NCBI GenBank assembly: GCA_050296935.1
Contig: JBNKRV010000320.1
Span: 8,458-72,457, forward strand
Reading direction: 5' to 3'
Source: Saccharicrinis sp050296935
GTDB taxonomy: Bacteria > Bacteroidota > Bacteroidia > Bacteroidales > Marinilabiliaceae
Length of the DNA stretch: 64,000 nt
The notes under the pieces are model-generated. The model was given only the letters and a program-made list of their open reading frames with translations, did not search any database and was not told the origin of the DNA. Numbering within the stretch: position 1 is the stretch's first letter; each line of letters opens with the position of its first letter. Both the position numbers and the translations under genes were made by a program. Positions 1-9,713 of this stretch are shown piece after piece.

Positions 1-41
1 ACTAATCCATCTGTAAAATTCCCATACAAGTTATGACTATT

Positions 42-186
42 TAGTGTTCCTCTATAAAGTCCGACAACTGCGTTGTTGCACAAAATCCAAATCCTCATAT
101 ACCCTGGTATACTTCGGTTGGAATTTTTCACAAGCCTTGAATTTAAACTATATAATCCAAACACCCGACTTTATGGACAGGCACTA
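42..186. repeat. 145-bp repeat with inverted ends, family A copy 1
   Basis: The element begins TAGTGTTCC and ends GGACAGGCACTA, and its ends are imperfect inverted repeats (outer TAGTG/CACTA, then CTATAAAGTC against GACTTTATGG). A second copy of exactly the same length lies at 4396-4540 and a 49-bp internally deleted version at 9714-9762. The interior is shared between the two long copies, including a stretch around CATATACCC. I see no transposase reading frame; the short open frame through it is not convincing. It is best described as a MITE-like or REP-like non-coding repeat. Whether it moves is not shown by the sequence. Confidence 0.8.
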
Positions 187-260
187 TTTAAATTTAACAT
201 TTAACCAAAGAACAAATTTAAATCTCATCGGTTTTTAAAGCAAATAAAATGAAATAAAGT

Positions 261-890
261 ATGGAAATATTAAAAAAACTCTATTGGCGCTATGCCACAA
301 AAGAATTCAATAGAAATAAAAAACTCTCTTCAGAACAACTTAACACGTTATTGGAGGCTGCAAATCTGGCTCCTTCATCATTTGGATTGCAACCTTTTCA
401 AATTATCGTAGTTGAGAATCAGGAAATCAGAGAACGATTAAAAGAAGTTTGTTACCATCAGCCACAAATTACAAGTGCATCTCAGGTTATTATTTTTGCC
501 ACAAAAAACAATCTTGCGGATCATCACGTAGATGAGTTTGTAAATAGAATTGCTGATAAATGGGGAAAATCTCCTCAGGATTTGAATGCATATGCAGATA
601 CCATCAAGGGTAAGGTCAATAATCTTTCTGTAGAAAATAAAGTTAACTGGGCTGCGAAACAAAGTTACATTGCTCTTGGATTTCTGCTTTATACAGCTGC
701 TCAAATGAATATTGATGCTTGCCCAATGGAAGGTTTTGAACCAGAAAAAGTAGATGAAATACTAGGTTTAAAAGAAAAGAATTTAAGTAGTAAGGTGATG
801 GCTACCGTAGGATTCAGATCAGAAAATGATAAATACCAGCATAATCCTAAAGTCAGATTTCCTATTGATCAAATGGTAATTAAAATTTAA
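261..890 (+). CDS. NAD(P)H-dependent nitroreductase-family oxidoreductase
   Basis: This 209-residue protein fits the NfsB-like nitroreductase family, FMN flavoproteins that use NAD(P)H to reduce nitro compounds or quinones. The N-terminal RYATKEFNRN stretch and APSSFGLQPFQI (about residues 38-49) are typical FMN-binding elements, and CPMEGFEPE near residue 155 matches the family's conserved C-terminal half. Length is normal for a single-domain cytoplasmic enzyme acting as a dimer. The ATG at 261 is the first good start. The gene stands alone, preceded by the family A repeat and convergent with the cstA-like gene, sharing a bidirectional terminator with it. The physiological substrate cannot be read from the sequence. 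Confidence 0.9.
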   Translation: MEILKKLYWRYATKEFNRNKKLSSEQLNTLLEAANLAPSSFGLQPFQIIVVENQEIRERLKEVCYHQPQITSASQVIIFATKNNLADHHVDEFVNRIADKWGKSPQDLNAYADTIKGKVNNLSVENKVNWAAKQSYIALGFLLYTAAQMNIDACPMEGFEPEKVDEILGLKEKNLSSKVMATVGFRSENDKYQHNPKVRFPIDQMVIKI

Positions 891-918
891 AAACCTCAAG
901 ATTTATTTTGAGGTTTTT
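889..918. terminator. bidirectional rho-independent terminator
   Basis: An 11-bp perfect stem, AAAAACCTCAA at 889-899 and TTGAGGTTTTT at 908-918, sits between two convergent genes. A and T runs flank both sides, so it can terminate in both directions. It overlaps the last codons and stop of the minus-strand gene. Confidence 0.8.
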
Positions 919-2369
919 AAATGTAAAACCGGCTTAATATTTTTCTTTAATTTCCATAAAAACAACACTAATACCAGTAATGTTATAGCTGATCCTAACA
1001 GGTAACCCAGTGATAAGTCCAATCCCATACCTCCATTAGAAACCGGAGCAACAAATATATAACTTACACAAACAAATGTCATAAACAGTGCCGGAAAGGT
1101 AACCAACCAATGGTTCTTATTAACCTTTCCTAAATACATACTACAAGTCCATAATATTACCACAGCTAAGATTTGATTTGATAACCCAAGAAATTTCCAT
1201 ATAACCTCGAATTCCATTTTACTTAACACAAATCCAACAACAAATAACGGAATACTTATAATCAATCTGTTTTGAATACTCGATTGTTTAAATGAAAACA
1301 TATCGGCTAAAGTTAATCTGGCACTTCTAAATGCAGTATCACCGGTTGAAATTGGTAAAACAATTACACCGACAATCACAAACACAGCACCAATTTTTCC
1401 TAGCCATGTTTCTGAAATAACATTTACAACCCAGGCAGCTTTATGTCCGGGTAAATTCATAACTTCATTTAAACCTTCAGCTCCATTAAAAAAGTTCATG
1501 GCAGCCGTAGCCCAAATAATGGCAACTATTCCCTCTGCAATCATAGCTCCATAAAAAGCATTTCGACCATAACTCTCTTTACGCAAACACCTACCCATCA
1601 TAGGAGCCTGAGTTGAATGAAATCCACTAATGGCTCCACATGATATTACGATAAACATCATAGGCAAAAGAACATTTTCTGACGGATTGAAATGTAAATT
1701 CCTCATGGATTCGAAATTTATTTCCTGCATATGAATATTCCCATTAAAATATCCGATTATCATAGCCCCAGCAATACCAAAGGCCATCAGAATTAACGCG
1801 ATGGCAAAGAATGGATATATTTTACCAATTATTTTGTTAATAGGTAATAATGTTGCCAATAAGTAATATGCAAAAATAATATATATCCACCACTCTATAT
1901 TTAGTTTTGTTTGAAACGCCAATAAACCCGCCGGACCTGAAACAAAAGCTACCCCTACAAAAATCAATAGTAATAAAGTAAAAATCCGCAGAAACTGTTT
2001 AAATCCATTTCCCAGATATTTACCTACAATCTCCGGTATACTTGCACCTCCATTTCTGATTGACAGCATTCCTGAAAAATAATCATGAACAGCTCCCATA
2101 AAAACACATCCAACTACAATCCACACATAAGCCCATGGACCATACTTTGCCCCCATAATAGCTCCAAAAACAGGCCCCAGACCTGCAATATTTAAAAATT
2201 GTATCGTAAATACCTTCCAGGTAGGAAGCGGAATAAAATCAACTCCATCATTTATTGAAACCGCAGGGGTAGTTTTTTTATTATCCGCACCAAAAAATCT
2301 TTCAATAAATTTTCCGTAGAAGATAAATCCTAATACCAGAAATAAAATAGATGTAATAAAAGTAACCAT
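903..2369 (-). CDS. cstA: CstA-family carbon starvation / peptide transporter
   Basis: A protein of 488 residues with many hydrophobic segments, matching the CstA family, inner-membrane transporters associated with peptide or pyruvate uptake when carbon is limiting. The conserved N-terminal core is visible: FIPLPTWKVFTIQFLNIAG, GPVFGAIMGAKYGPWAYVW and GAVHDYFSGMLSIRNGG. It is shorter than the roughly 700-residue E. coli CstA, like the compact form common in Bacteroidota. I place the start at the ATG at 2369 rather than a TTG further upstream, because a -7 box (2392-2399) leaves only the ATG inside the transcript. The substrate is inferred from the family only. Confidence 0.88.
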   Translation of the reverse strand: MVTFITSILFLVLGFIFYGKFIERFFGADNKKTTPAVSINDGVDFIPLPTWKVFTIQFLNIAGLGPVFGAIMGAKYGPWAYVWIVVGCVFMGAVHDYFSGMLSIRNGGASIPEIVGKYLGNGFKQFLRIFTLLLLIFVGVAFVSGPAGLLAFQTKLNIEWWIYIIFAYYLLATLLPINKIIGKIYPFFAIALILMAFGIAGAMIIGYFNGNIHMQEINFESMRNLHFNPSENVLLPMMFIVISCGAISGFHSTQAPMMGRCLRKESYGRNAFYGAMIAEGIVAIIWATAAMNFFNGAEGLNEVMNLPGHKAAWVVNVISETWLGKIGAVFVIVGVIVLPISTGDTAFRSARLTLADMFSFKQSSIQNRLIISIPLFVVGFVLSKMEFEVIWKFLGLSNQILAVVILWTCSMYLGKVNKNHWLVTFPALFMTFVCVSYIFVAPVSNGGMGLDLSLGYLLGSAITLLVLVLFLWKLKKNIKPVLHLKTSK

Positions 2370-2391
2370 AAGCTTTACGGATTTAAGCTGA

Positions 2392-2399
2392 CAAAAATA
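2392..2399 (-). promoter_or_regulatory. predicted -7 box of the cstA-like gene
   Basis: On the minus strand this reads TATTTTTG, a perfect match to the Bacteroidota -7 consensus TAnnTTTG. It would put the transcript start about 15 bases before the ATG at 2369. No good TTG is seen at the usual -33 distance, so the call is moderate. Confidence 0.45.
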
Positions 2400-2432
2400 C
2401 AACTTATACCAATTAAAACTATAAATGCGCCG

Positions 2433-2503
2433 GTATAATGCCGAGCTAAATTCAAGCTACTTCAGGAACGAAGCAGCATTTTGAATTTTATCCGGTATTA
2501 CAC
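2433..2503. repeat. imperfect 71-base palindrome
   Basis: The left arm starting GGTATAATGCCG and the right arm ending CCGGTATTACAC are imperfect inverted repeats around a centre near TTCAGGAACG. The inner arms AAATTCAAG and TTTTGAATTTT also pair. It lies upstream of the cstA-like promoter and downstream of a terminator. It may be a remnant of a small palindromic repeat element; no second copy is visible in the window. Confidence 0.45.
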
Positions 2504-2566
2504 AATAACTTAATAACCATTAAATGTTCCTCCATCCAGAAAACAATTATAGTTCTGACTTGAGCA

Positions 2567-2609
2567 ATAAAAAAATGCATCCCAGAAGACTTGAACTTCC
2601 GGAATGCAT
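2567..2609 (-). terminator. rho-independent terminator of the T9SS cargo gene
   Basis: Read on the minus strand, ATGCATTCCGGAAG pairs with CTTCTGGGATGCAT across a short loop (2575-2609) and is followed by seven T residues (2568-2574). It lies 24 bases past the stop codon of the gene at 2633-3940. Confidence 0.85.
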
Positions 2610-2632
2610 CATTCAAAATGTGCGGTTATATT

Positions 2633-3940
2633 TTATTGTTTTAACAACCTTACAACTTTTTGTGTAACAAGGTCTTCAAATACGATTTGATAAATACCTG
2701 TAGTTAACTCTGAGATATCAAAATTTGTAACCATTCCACCAGATAATTTAAATGTTTTTACTGTAGCACCAGTAAGTGTCAAAACTCTAACCTGAACTGT
2801 TTTAGAATCAAAACCTGTTAAGTCAACATTTACGAAACCATCTGTTGGATTTGGAAAAACATTAAGATCACCTTCATCTGCATCAGGTAAATCTGTAGCA
2901 ACTTGACCTGATTTAAGTGACCATGCGTAAGGATCTGGAGTAAATATCTTATCCCATTTAATTAAATATGCCTGACCTGCAACAACATCCATTACAATCT
3001 CTGACTGCAAACCGTCCGTATCATCGTTTGATAATGCAGGATCTTGTCCACATCCGTTATATACCTCAAGGTATGTATCCTCATTGGTTACGCCTATACT
3101 TGAGATGGTTATTTTATCATTCTCACGAGCAATAAATCGATACCATTTATTTGTTGCATTTTCATGATCGATTGGATTATCTTTAGAGATATCAATATCT
3201 ATTGGATCAATACAACGCTCACCTGCTTGCCAATTGGTTTCTTCTATAGTCCAGTTTATTACACCATTAGTTGCTCCATTCTGCCAACTGATTAAATAAG
3301 TTTCTCCCTTAACGCCTTCAAATGCAATTTTTGAAGGGTTCCAGCTTAAGTCATTATTTAATGAAGTTGTAAACATGCAATCATTAAAAACAGCAACCCT
3401 GCAGCTTTCCGCTTCAGCTCCTATGGCAGAAACAGTGACCTTACCAGTTCTGGTTGCAGTAAATTTAAACCATCTATATTTGTTCTGAGGTGCATTACTT
3501 ACAGTATTTCCTGCAGATACAAATAAAGGGTTACTACAAAACTCACCCTGAGCAGCACTTGACTGTTGAAGAGACCATTCATACTGAGAGTTTGTATAAA
3601 AATTACGCCAGTTGATATAATAAGTCAGTCCACTTATTACTTCAAAGGAAACTTCTGATTGTTCATTACAAAAGTTGTCACTTGTTGCAAATGCTTCAAG
3701 ATCGCAACCATCATAAATTTCAACATATGTATTTGCTGATGTTAATCCACAAGTAGAAACTGTAACTTTTCCTGTAATCGTAGCAGTGAATTGAAACCAC
3801 TGATCACCTGTTGAATTATCTGAAATATTAATACCCTGAACGGCTTTACTTGCATTGGAACATGAAGAACTACCTTGAGCTGAAAGAAGTTGCATTGTTA
3901 ATCCCCATACTAATAAGGATAAAAAAGTAATTTTTTGCAT
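2633..3940 (-). CDS. secreted protein with three repeated domains and a T9SS sorting domain
   Basis: This 435-residue protein has an N-terminal signal peptide (MQKITFLSLLVWGLTMQLLSA), three repeated modules of about 100 residues (roughly 27-125, 133-235 and 240-345), and a C-terminal type A sorting domain from VFPNPTDGFVNV (about residue 360) to the end. The modules share a WFQFTATITGKVTVS-type strand pattern, a conserved Asp-Gly-Cys or similar turn, and a Tyr-x-Ile-x-Trp element, suggesting beta-sandwich adhesion or pre-peptidase-like folds. Such sorting domains direct export through the type IX system and cell-surface attachment. There is no catalytic domain, so a structural or binding role is likely but unproven. 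The gene is monocistronic, with its own terminator and a long upstream gap. Confidence 0.82.
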   Translation of the reverse strand: MQKITFLSLLVWGLTMQLLSAQGSSSCSNASKAVQGINISDNSTGDQWFQFTATITGKVTVSTCGLTSANTYVEIYDGCDLEAFATSDNFCNEQSEVSFEVISGLTYYINWRNFYTNSQYEWSLQQSSAAQGEFCSNPLFVSAGNTVSNAPQNKYRWFKFTATRTGKVTVSAIGAEAESCRVAVFNDCMFTTSLNNDLSWNPSKIAFEGVKGETYLISWQNGATNGVINWTIEETNWQAGERCIDPIDIDISKDNPIDHENATNKWYRFIARENDKITISSIGVTNEDTYLEVYNGCGQDPALSNDDTDGLQSEIVMDVVAGQAYLIKWDKIFTPDPYAWSLKSGQVATDLPDADEGDLNVFPNPTDGFVNVDLTGFDSKTVQVRVLTLTGATVKTFKLSGGMVTNFDISELTTGIYQIVFEDLVTQKVVRLLKQ

Positions 3941-4817
3941 CTTGTGTTGTGTTGTTGTGTCGTTGAAAATTTTAACCTATCATTTTTCTATCTATCCAGT
4001 GCACGTTTAATTTGATTTGATAATTATTATTTTCCCCAAAATATTAATCATCCTAACTATCAAACTACGTATGTTCCTTTCCTACATTCAATAAAATTTC
4101 ATTCGTCACCATATTTCATGCTTCTGCATTCCATATTCGAGTCTTTATCAACATATAACGGAAACTAAAATAAAAGGTTTCGATTTTATCATTTCTTAGT
4201 AGTTATTTATTAAAGAACAAATCTGCACTTTAATAAAACCCGCTATAATTCTAACAATGAGACACTATTAAGATCCATTCTATTTTTCTTCATTCAAATA
4301 ACCTTTTTTTAACACTTACAATCTATCTCGATTGCTTCCTTTGCTTAAATACAAGGAATGAATTCAATATCGCCAAAATATTTTTACAGTTTTAATAGTG
4401 TTCGTCTATAAAGCCCAACTACTACGTTGTTGCTCAAAATCCAAATCCTCATATACCCTTGTATACTGCGGTTTGATTTTTTCACACGCCTTGTATTTAT
4501 ACTTTATAATCCAAACACCCGACTTTATGGACAGGCACTAAATAATATCAAATATTCAGATATGTGAATAGTTATAGAATTTTCTGAAGTCTAAGCACCT
4601 GCAAAAATAGAAAAGTTTTTAAACGTACAACGAATTAAATCAACATTTTATCTTTCCGGAAATATCATATTCTACCAACTGTAGATCTGACACTGGATTT
4701 GCAAATGTAGCTCTACGCGATTGTCGCTTTTTTACTAATTGAAGATTTAAAATCTATTTTAAGAGATATAAACATTAGACTATACTAGTCGTATAGAAGA
4801 AACTTTAGAATATTTCG
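3941..4817. other. long intergenic gap
   Basis: Nearly 880 bases separate two divergently transcribed genes. Apart from the family A repeat at 4396-4540 I find no coding frame, tRNA or clear structured RNA. A GT-rich run (GTTGTGTTGTTGTG, near 3943-3957) lies just upstream of the T9SS gene. No promoter for that gene could be assigned. Confidence 0.5.
4396..4540. repeat. 145-bp repeat with inverted ends, family A copy 2
   Basis: Same length and orientation as the copy at 42-186. Ends are TAGTGTTCG and GGACAGGCACTA. The two copies agree over most of their length, including ACCCGACTTTATGGACAGGC at the right end, with scattered substitutions on the left. It is inserted in the non-coding gap upstream of the radical SAM gene. 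Confidence 0.8.
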
Positions 4818-4825
4818 TATTTTTG
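4818..4825 (+). promoter_or_regulatory. predicted -7 box of the radical SAM gene
   Basis: TATTTTTG followed by C is a perfect TAnnTTTG match. Transcription would start around 4832, so only the ATG at 4844 lies in the transcript; this argues against the in-frame TTG at 4823. A -33 TTG is not evident. Confidence 0.5.
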
Positions 4826-4843
4826 CTGAATCACCAACATTTA

Positions 4844-7048
4844 ATGATATTGAAGCAGAAAATTTTATTATTAGCTCCACCCTTTTCTCAACTAAACACA
4901 CCATATCCGGCAACTGCCTATCTAAAGGGGTTTCTTGAACACAGAAATATTGATTCAGAGCAATTCGATCTGGGTATCGAAGTAATACTTAGTATATTTT
5001 CCTCAAGTGGATTAAAGAAGATTTTTAATTATATCAATGAACTCAATCCGGAAACTTCTGATAATACGAAAAGGATTATTTCATTGCAAAACAAATATAT
5101 TCAGAGTATTGATCAGGTAATTAAGTTTTTACAAGGTAAAAATGATATGCTGGCACATACCATTTGCAACGATTCTTTTCTACCACAAGCTTCTCGTTTT
5201 AACCAGATCGATGACCTTGACTGGGCTTTTGGAAACATGGGTATCAGAGACAAAGCCAGACATTTGACCACATTGTATCTGGAAGACATTTCTGACCTTA
5301 TTATTGAATTAATTGATCCTTATTTTGGATTCAGCCGATATGCAGAAAGATTAAGTTCTTCTGCTGCTTATTTTGACCCGATTTACGAAGCCCTATCTGA
5401 CAATGATTCAATTATTATTGAATTTCAACATCAAATTCTAGAGCAGATAATTAAAGATACTCAACCAACATTAGTGGGACTATCCGTTCCATTTCCGGGC
5501 AACTTATTTTCAGCATTAAAATGCGGACAATATATCAAATCAAATTATCCGGATATTAAAATAACGATTGGAGGTGGATACCCTAATACTGAACTCAGAA
5601 ATCTGAGTGATACCAGAATTTTTGAGTTTACTGATTTCATTACTCTGGATGATGGGGAAGCTCCCCTACAAAACATTATTGAACATCTTGAAGGAAACAG
5701 ATCAATTGAACAGTTAAAAAGGACTTTTATTATTCAGGATAATAAGGTGACATTCATTGATAATTCTGAAACTAATGATGTTTCATCAAGAGAATGTATT
5801 GCTCCGAGTTACTCAAATATCAACCCAAACAACTACCTTTCTGTTATTGAACTTGTTAATCCAATGCATCGATTATGGAGTGATGGTTTTTGGAATAAAC
5901 TAACCATGGCTCATGGATGCTACTGGGGAAGATGTACCTTTTGTGACATTACTTTAGATTATATCAAACGATTTGAACCTGCCTCAGCCAAAACTCTATG
6001 TGATAAAGTGGAAAATGTAATTTCCCAAACCGGAAAAACCGGATTTCACTTTGTTGACGAAGCAGCTCCACCTGCATTAATGATCGCCTTTGCAAAAGAG
6101 ATATTAAAACGAAACCTAAAAATAGTTTGGTGGACTAACATCAGATTTGAGAAAACCTTCACTTATGATGTCTGCATACTGTTAAAAGAGTCAGGATGCA
6201 TAGCTGTTTCCGGAGGAATTGAAGTTGCATCTGACAGAGTTTTATCCCTGATTAATAAGGGAGTCAGTGTAACTAAAGTTGCTCAGGTATGCCATAATTT
6301 CACAAGAGCAGGAATTATGACTCACGGCTACCTGATGTATGGATTCCCAACTGAAACAACTCAGGAAACTATAGATTCACTTGAAGTAGTACGTCAGTTT
6401 TTTGAAAACGGGATACTACAATCCGGCTTTTGGCATCAGTTCGCAATGACCTCCCATAGCCCTGTAGGAAGAAACCCTGATAGATTTAAAGTGGAAATTA
6501 AAAATGAGGAAATAAATCCCTTTGCAAACAATGACTTAGAACACCACGATCCAACCGGAGCCCAACACTTTAAATTTAGTGATGGACTAAAAAAGTCGCT
6601 GTTCAACTTTATGCATGATGTTGGTTTTGACCTTCCATTACAAAAATGGTTTGATTTTAAAGTTCCACATTCTATTATGTCTCCTGATTTCATATATAAT
6701 GCCATTGAAAACAATTATACCGAATCCCTTAATCCAAACAGTAAACTAATCTGGTTAAACGAATTGCCTCTAATTACGAATTACACAAGAAAAAAGAAAG
6801 GTAAAGTAATTGAAATGAGCGAACTAACTATTCACTTAAATAAAGACACGATAAGCATTAATGTAAAAAGAGATATAGGAAAATGGCTGATTGACCTATT
6901 AAGAAAATCATGTATATATTCAGAAAATCATACGAGTTACCAATCCATCGAAAGTGATTTTAACAACCTGGGATTGGGTGAGTTTTCTGTATTTTGGGAT
7001 GGCTATACAATTCAGCAACTCAGAGAGTGTGGTTTACTTTTAATATAA
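4844..7048 (+). CDS. B12-binding-domain radical SAM protein
   Basis: A 734-residue protein. The first part (to about residue 290) resembles a cobalamin-binding domain, with TLVGLSVPFPGN and ITIGGGYPNTEL strands. The radical SAM core follows, with cluster cysteines C359, C364 and C367 in GCYWGRCTFCDI, that is CX4CX2C rather than the common CX3CX2C; this spacing occurs in several B12-radical SAM groups. GGIEVASDRVLSLINKGVS and HGYLMYGFPTET are typical later motifs of the barrel. The C-terminal 150 residues are unassigned. Members catalyse varied methylations and rearrangements; the substrate here is unknown. The lipoprotein gene 16 bases downstream is probably co-transcribed. Confidence 0.8.
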   Translation: MILKQKILLLAPPFSQLNTPYPATAYLKGFLEHRNIDSEQFDLGIEVILSIFSSSGLKKIFNYINELNPETSDNTKRIISLQNKYIQSIDQVIKFLQGKNDMLAHTICNDSFLPQASRFNQIDDLDWAFGNMGIRDKARHLTTLYLEDISDLIIELIDPYFGFSRYAERLSSSAAYFDPIYEALSDNDSIIIEFQHQILEQIIKDTQPTLVGLSVPFPGNLFSALKCGQYIKSNYPDIKITIGGGYPNTELRNLSDTRIFEFTDFITLDDGEAPLQNIIEHLEGNRSIEQLKRTFIIQDNKVTFIDNSETNDVSSRECIAPSYSNINPNNYLSVIELVNPMHRLWSDGFWNKLTMAHGCYWGRCTFCDITLDYIKRFEPASAKTLCDKVENVISQTGKTGFHFVDEAAPPALMIAFAKEILKRNLKIVWWTNIRFEKTFTYDVCILLKESGCIAVSGGIEVASDRVLSLINKGVSVTKVAQVCHNFTRAGIMTHGYLMYGFPTETTQETIDSLEVVRQFFENGILQSGFWHQFAMTSHSPVGRNPDRFKVEIKNEEINPFANNDLEHHDPTGAQHFKFSDGLKKSLFNFMHDVGFDLPLQKWFDFKVPHSIMSPDFIYNAIENNYTESLNPNSKLIWLNELPLITNYTRKKKGKVIEMSELTIHLNKDTISINVKRDIGKWLIDLLRKSCIYSENHTSYQSIESDFNNLGLGEFSVFWDGYTIQQLRECGLLLI

Positions 7049-7064
7049 CACCGGAATATTATTT

Positions 7065-7556
7065 ATGAAAAAACATCTCATGACACATACATTATTCCTG
7101 TTTCACATCAAAAGATCAATTCAATTAATTATTCTACTTTTATGCTTAGGATTATCACCATCTTGCCATAAAAAGGTTAATAATATGGAAATTTTGAAGC
7201 AGGAAATTTACAATGTCGAAAAGGATTTTGCCAACATGGTCAATAATAAAGGTATTGCTGTGGCCTTTAAGCATTTTGCAGGCGAAAATGCTGTTATTTT
7301 GAGAAATGAAAAACTTATCAAAGGAAAAGAGGAGATATTCAAACTCTACTCAGAAAATAAAATATACGAGTCTGCACAATTAAATTGGACTCCTGATTTT
7401 ATTGAAGTTGCCCAAAGCGGAGAATTGGCATATACATATGGAAAGTATGTTTTTACATACATTGACGCTAATGGAGATGAAAATACCAATAAAGGAATAT
7501 TTCATACCGTTTGGAAAAAACAAACTGATGGAAACTGGAAATTTGTATGGGATTAA
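7065..7556 (+). CDS. NTF2-like (DUF4440/SnoaL-type) lipoprotein
   Basis: A 163-residue protein with a hydrophobic signal segment ending in LGLSPSC, a lipobox that would put C34 at the lipidated N-terminus after cleavage. The remainder, from about residue 41, shows the cone-fold pattern of DUF4440/SnoaL-like proteins: an N-terminal helix, a central ENAVILRNEKLIKGKEEI stretch, and a closing strand ending KQTDGNWKFVWD. Such domains bind small ligands or serve as stand-alone stress-related proteins; no catalytic residues can be assigned. It follows the radical SAM gene closely and precedes the GH20 gene by about 115 bases. Several ATGs lie near the 5' end, so the exact start is uncertain. Confidence 0.75.
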   Translation: MKKHLMTHTLFLFHIKRSIQLIILLLCLGLSPSCHKKVNNMEILKQEIYNVEKDFANMVNNKGIAVAFKHFAGENAVILRNEKLIKGKEEIFKLYSENKIYESAQLNWTPDFIEVAQSGELAYTYGKYVFTYIDANGDENTNKGIFHTVWKKQTDGNWKFVWD

Positions 7557-7672
7557 TCATGAATAATAAAATTTACCAATAATATTTAACATACAAGTAT
7601 CATGATTGAACCAAAGATACCTTCTGACACGAAGTAATAACCTTAAAGGAAAACCAATAAACATACCACCTC

Positions 7673-9577
7673 ATGAGATTATCCATATTAATTATACTAT
7701 TCGCAATATTCACTTTAAACAGCAATGCCAAAGAATTAAATGATTTCATTTTCCCGAGCCCCCAAAGCCTTGAAATTAACCATGGATTTCTTAATAGAAT
7801 CAAAGATGTACAATACCCTGTAAAAAGCTTTACTTCCCTTATTAACAACATATTAATGATCAATACAAGAGGAGAAATGAAGGATATATCCTCGCCTCTT
7901 TTTTATAACAACTTTCAACTTAAAATTGACTCAACATTAATCCACGAACAAGAATACTTTTTAAGAATCGATTCAACTTCAATTACAATTTCGGGCAAAG
8001 ACGAGGCAGCTCTTTTTTATGGAAAAATAACCTTGAAACAGATTATTACCTATGCCAAATCAACACAAAATCCAATACCCTGCTTAACAATTCATGATTG
8101 GCCAGATTTTGAGAAAAGAGGATACATGCTAGACATAAGTCGTGATAAAGTACCAACTATGGAGACTTTATATAACATGATTGATATACTTGCTGACTGG
8201 AAAATAAATGAATTTCAACTATATACAGAGCATACTTTTGCCTATAAAAATCACAAAACAGTTTGGGAAAATAGTAGTCCAATGACTGCAGATCAGATAC
8301 AAAAACTTGATATTTATTGCAAAACCAGATTTATAGACTTAGTACCCAATCAGAATTCTTTTGGCCATATGGAAAACTGGTTAAAACATGATGAATATCT
8401 TGAATTGGCAGAATGTCCAACTGATTGTGAGACCATCTGGGGAAAAAGAAGTAGAACGAGTCTAAATCCAACCAATCCAGCTTCGCTAATTTTAATGCAT
8501 GAGCTATACAAAGAACTTATTCCGAACTTTAGCAGTAAATATATAAATATCGGCTGTGATGAAACTGTTGAGCTAGGCTGCGGTTTATCTAAAGAACAAT
8601 GTGATAAATTTGGAAAAGGAGTTGTATATCTTGAATACCTTAAAAAACTTAATAGAGAAGTAAATAAACAAGGCAAGCAAGCACAATTCTGGGGAGATAT
8701 TATACTAAATCACCCCGATCTTATAAGTTCTCTACCCAAGAATATGACAGCAATGGTCTGGGGATACGAAAGCACATATCCTTTTCATGAAAAACTACCT
8801 GAATTTAAAGAGGCCGGGTTAGATTTCTATGTATGTCCCGGCACATCAACCTGGAGATCAATAATTGGAAGAAATCATGATGCCTTTCTCAATTTAAAAA
8901 ATGCTGCTGTCAACGGTAAAAAACAAGGTGCTAAAGGCTATTTAAATACAAATTGGGGAGACTATGGCCACTGGCAACCTTTATCTGTATGTTACCCTGC
9001 AATGGCAGTAGGATCAGCATATTCATGGAACAGCAATTCAACTCCGGAAAACAAAATTGAAGATATACTGAACGAATATATTTTTAAAGATAAAAGCGGA
9101 CTTACAGCTAAGGCTCTATTGAAATTAGGGAATGCTTATCTTAAATGCTCTATCCCGGAAGGGAATGCCAATGCCTTTCATCTAATGTTACGCAGATACA
9201 AATGGACCATGGAAGGTCATTTCCAAACAAAGAAGTTAAAGAAGAAAGGTTTAATTGAAGCTGAAAATGAAATTAATCTGGCTCAGGATTTATTATCAAG
9301 AGCAAATCCTAATTGTAAGGATTCAAGCATAATAATTAAAGAATTAGATCAGGCAATTGCTTTAGCAAAACATGGAATTCATTTGGGAATTGCAAGGTTA
9401 AACGCGCCTAAACATGCTACAGAAAACATTGACTCTAACACAAAAGATGTTTTAATAACTGATTTAACAGAGATCATTGAAAATCATAAAAAGATCTGGA
9501 TTTTAAGAAATAGAACCGGAGGACTCGAGTCTTCAACTCAGAAAATGATTGATTTATTGGAGTACTATAAAAAATAA
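7673..9577 (+). CDS. glycoside hydrolase family 20 beta-N-acetylhexosaminidase-like protein
   Basis: A 634-residue exported protein: signal peptide MRLSILIILFAIFTLNSNA, then a GH20b-like N-terminal domain (about 25-145) and a TIM barrel starting at DWPDFEKRGYMLDISRDKV. The catalytic Asp-Glu pair of GH20 is D296-E297 in NIGCDETVELG; PNQNSFGHMENW is another family element. GH20 enzymes remove terminal N-acetylhexosamine by substrate-assisted catalysis. The 130-residue C-terminal tail is alpha-helical and unassigned. It probably acts in the periplasm or at the surface on aminosugar glycans. No SusC/SusD pair is adjacent, so it is not part of a classical polysaccharide locus here. Confidence 0.83.
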   Translation: MRLSILIILFAIFTLNSNAKELNDFIFPSPQSLEINHGFLNRIKDVQYPVKSFTSLINNILMINTRGEMKDISSPLFYNNFQLKIDSTLIHEQEYFLRIDSTSITISGKDEAALFYGKITLKQIITYAKSTQNPIPCLTIHDWPDFEKRGYMLDISRDKVPTMETLYNMIDILADWKINEFQLYTEHTFAYKNHKTVWENSSPMTADQIQKLDIYCKTRFIDLVPNQNSFGHMENWLKHDEYLELAECPTDCETIWGKRSRTSLNPTNPASLILMHELYKELIPNFSSKYINIGCDETVELGCGLSKEQCDKFGKGVVYLEYLKKLNREVNKQGKQAQFWGDIILNHPDLISSLPKNMTAMVWGYESTYPFHEKLPEFKEAGLDFYVCPGTSTWRSIIGRNHDAFLNLKNAAVNGKKQGAKGYLNTNWGDYGHWQPLSVCYPAMAVGSAYSWNSNSTPENKIEDILNEYIFKDKSGLTAKALLKLGNAYLKCSIPEGNANAFHLMLRRYKWTMEGHFQTKKLKKKGLIEAENEINLAQDLLSRANPNCKDSSIIIKELDQAIALAKHGIHLGIARLNAPKHATENIDSNTKDVLITDLTEIIENHKKIWILRNRTGGLESSTQKMIDLLEYYKK

Positions 9578-9713
9578 CGCAATAACCTACCTTTGACATA
9601 AACATATCATCGTACTTATTACTATCAGTTATTACCTTCAGAAGGGTGAATCTTGCTTCCTGGGTTATAAAGATTTGAAATCAAGCAATAAGATGTAAGA
9701 GAAAGTTAATAAT

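Noticed and set aside
44..238. 64-codon plus-strand frame through the first repeat
   Set aside because: It lies almost entirely in the non-coding family A repeat, has no ribosome binding site and no protein-like character.
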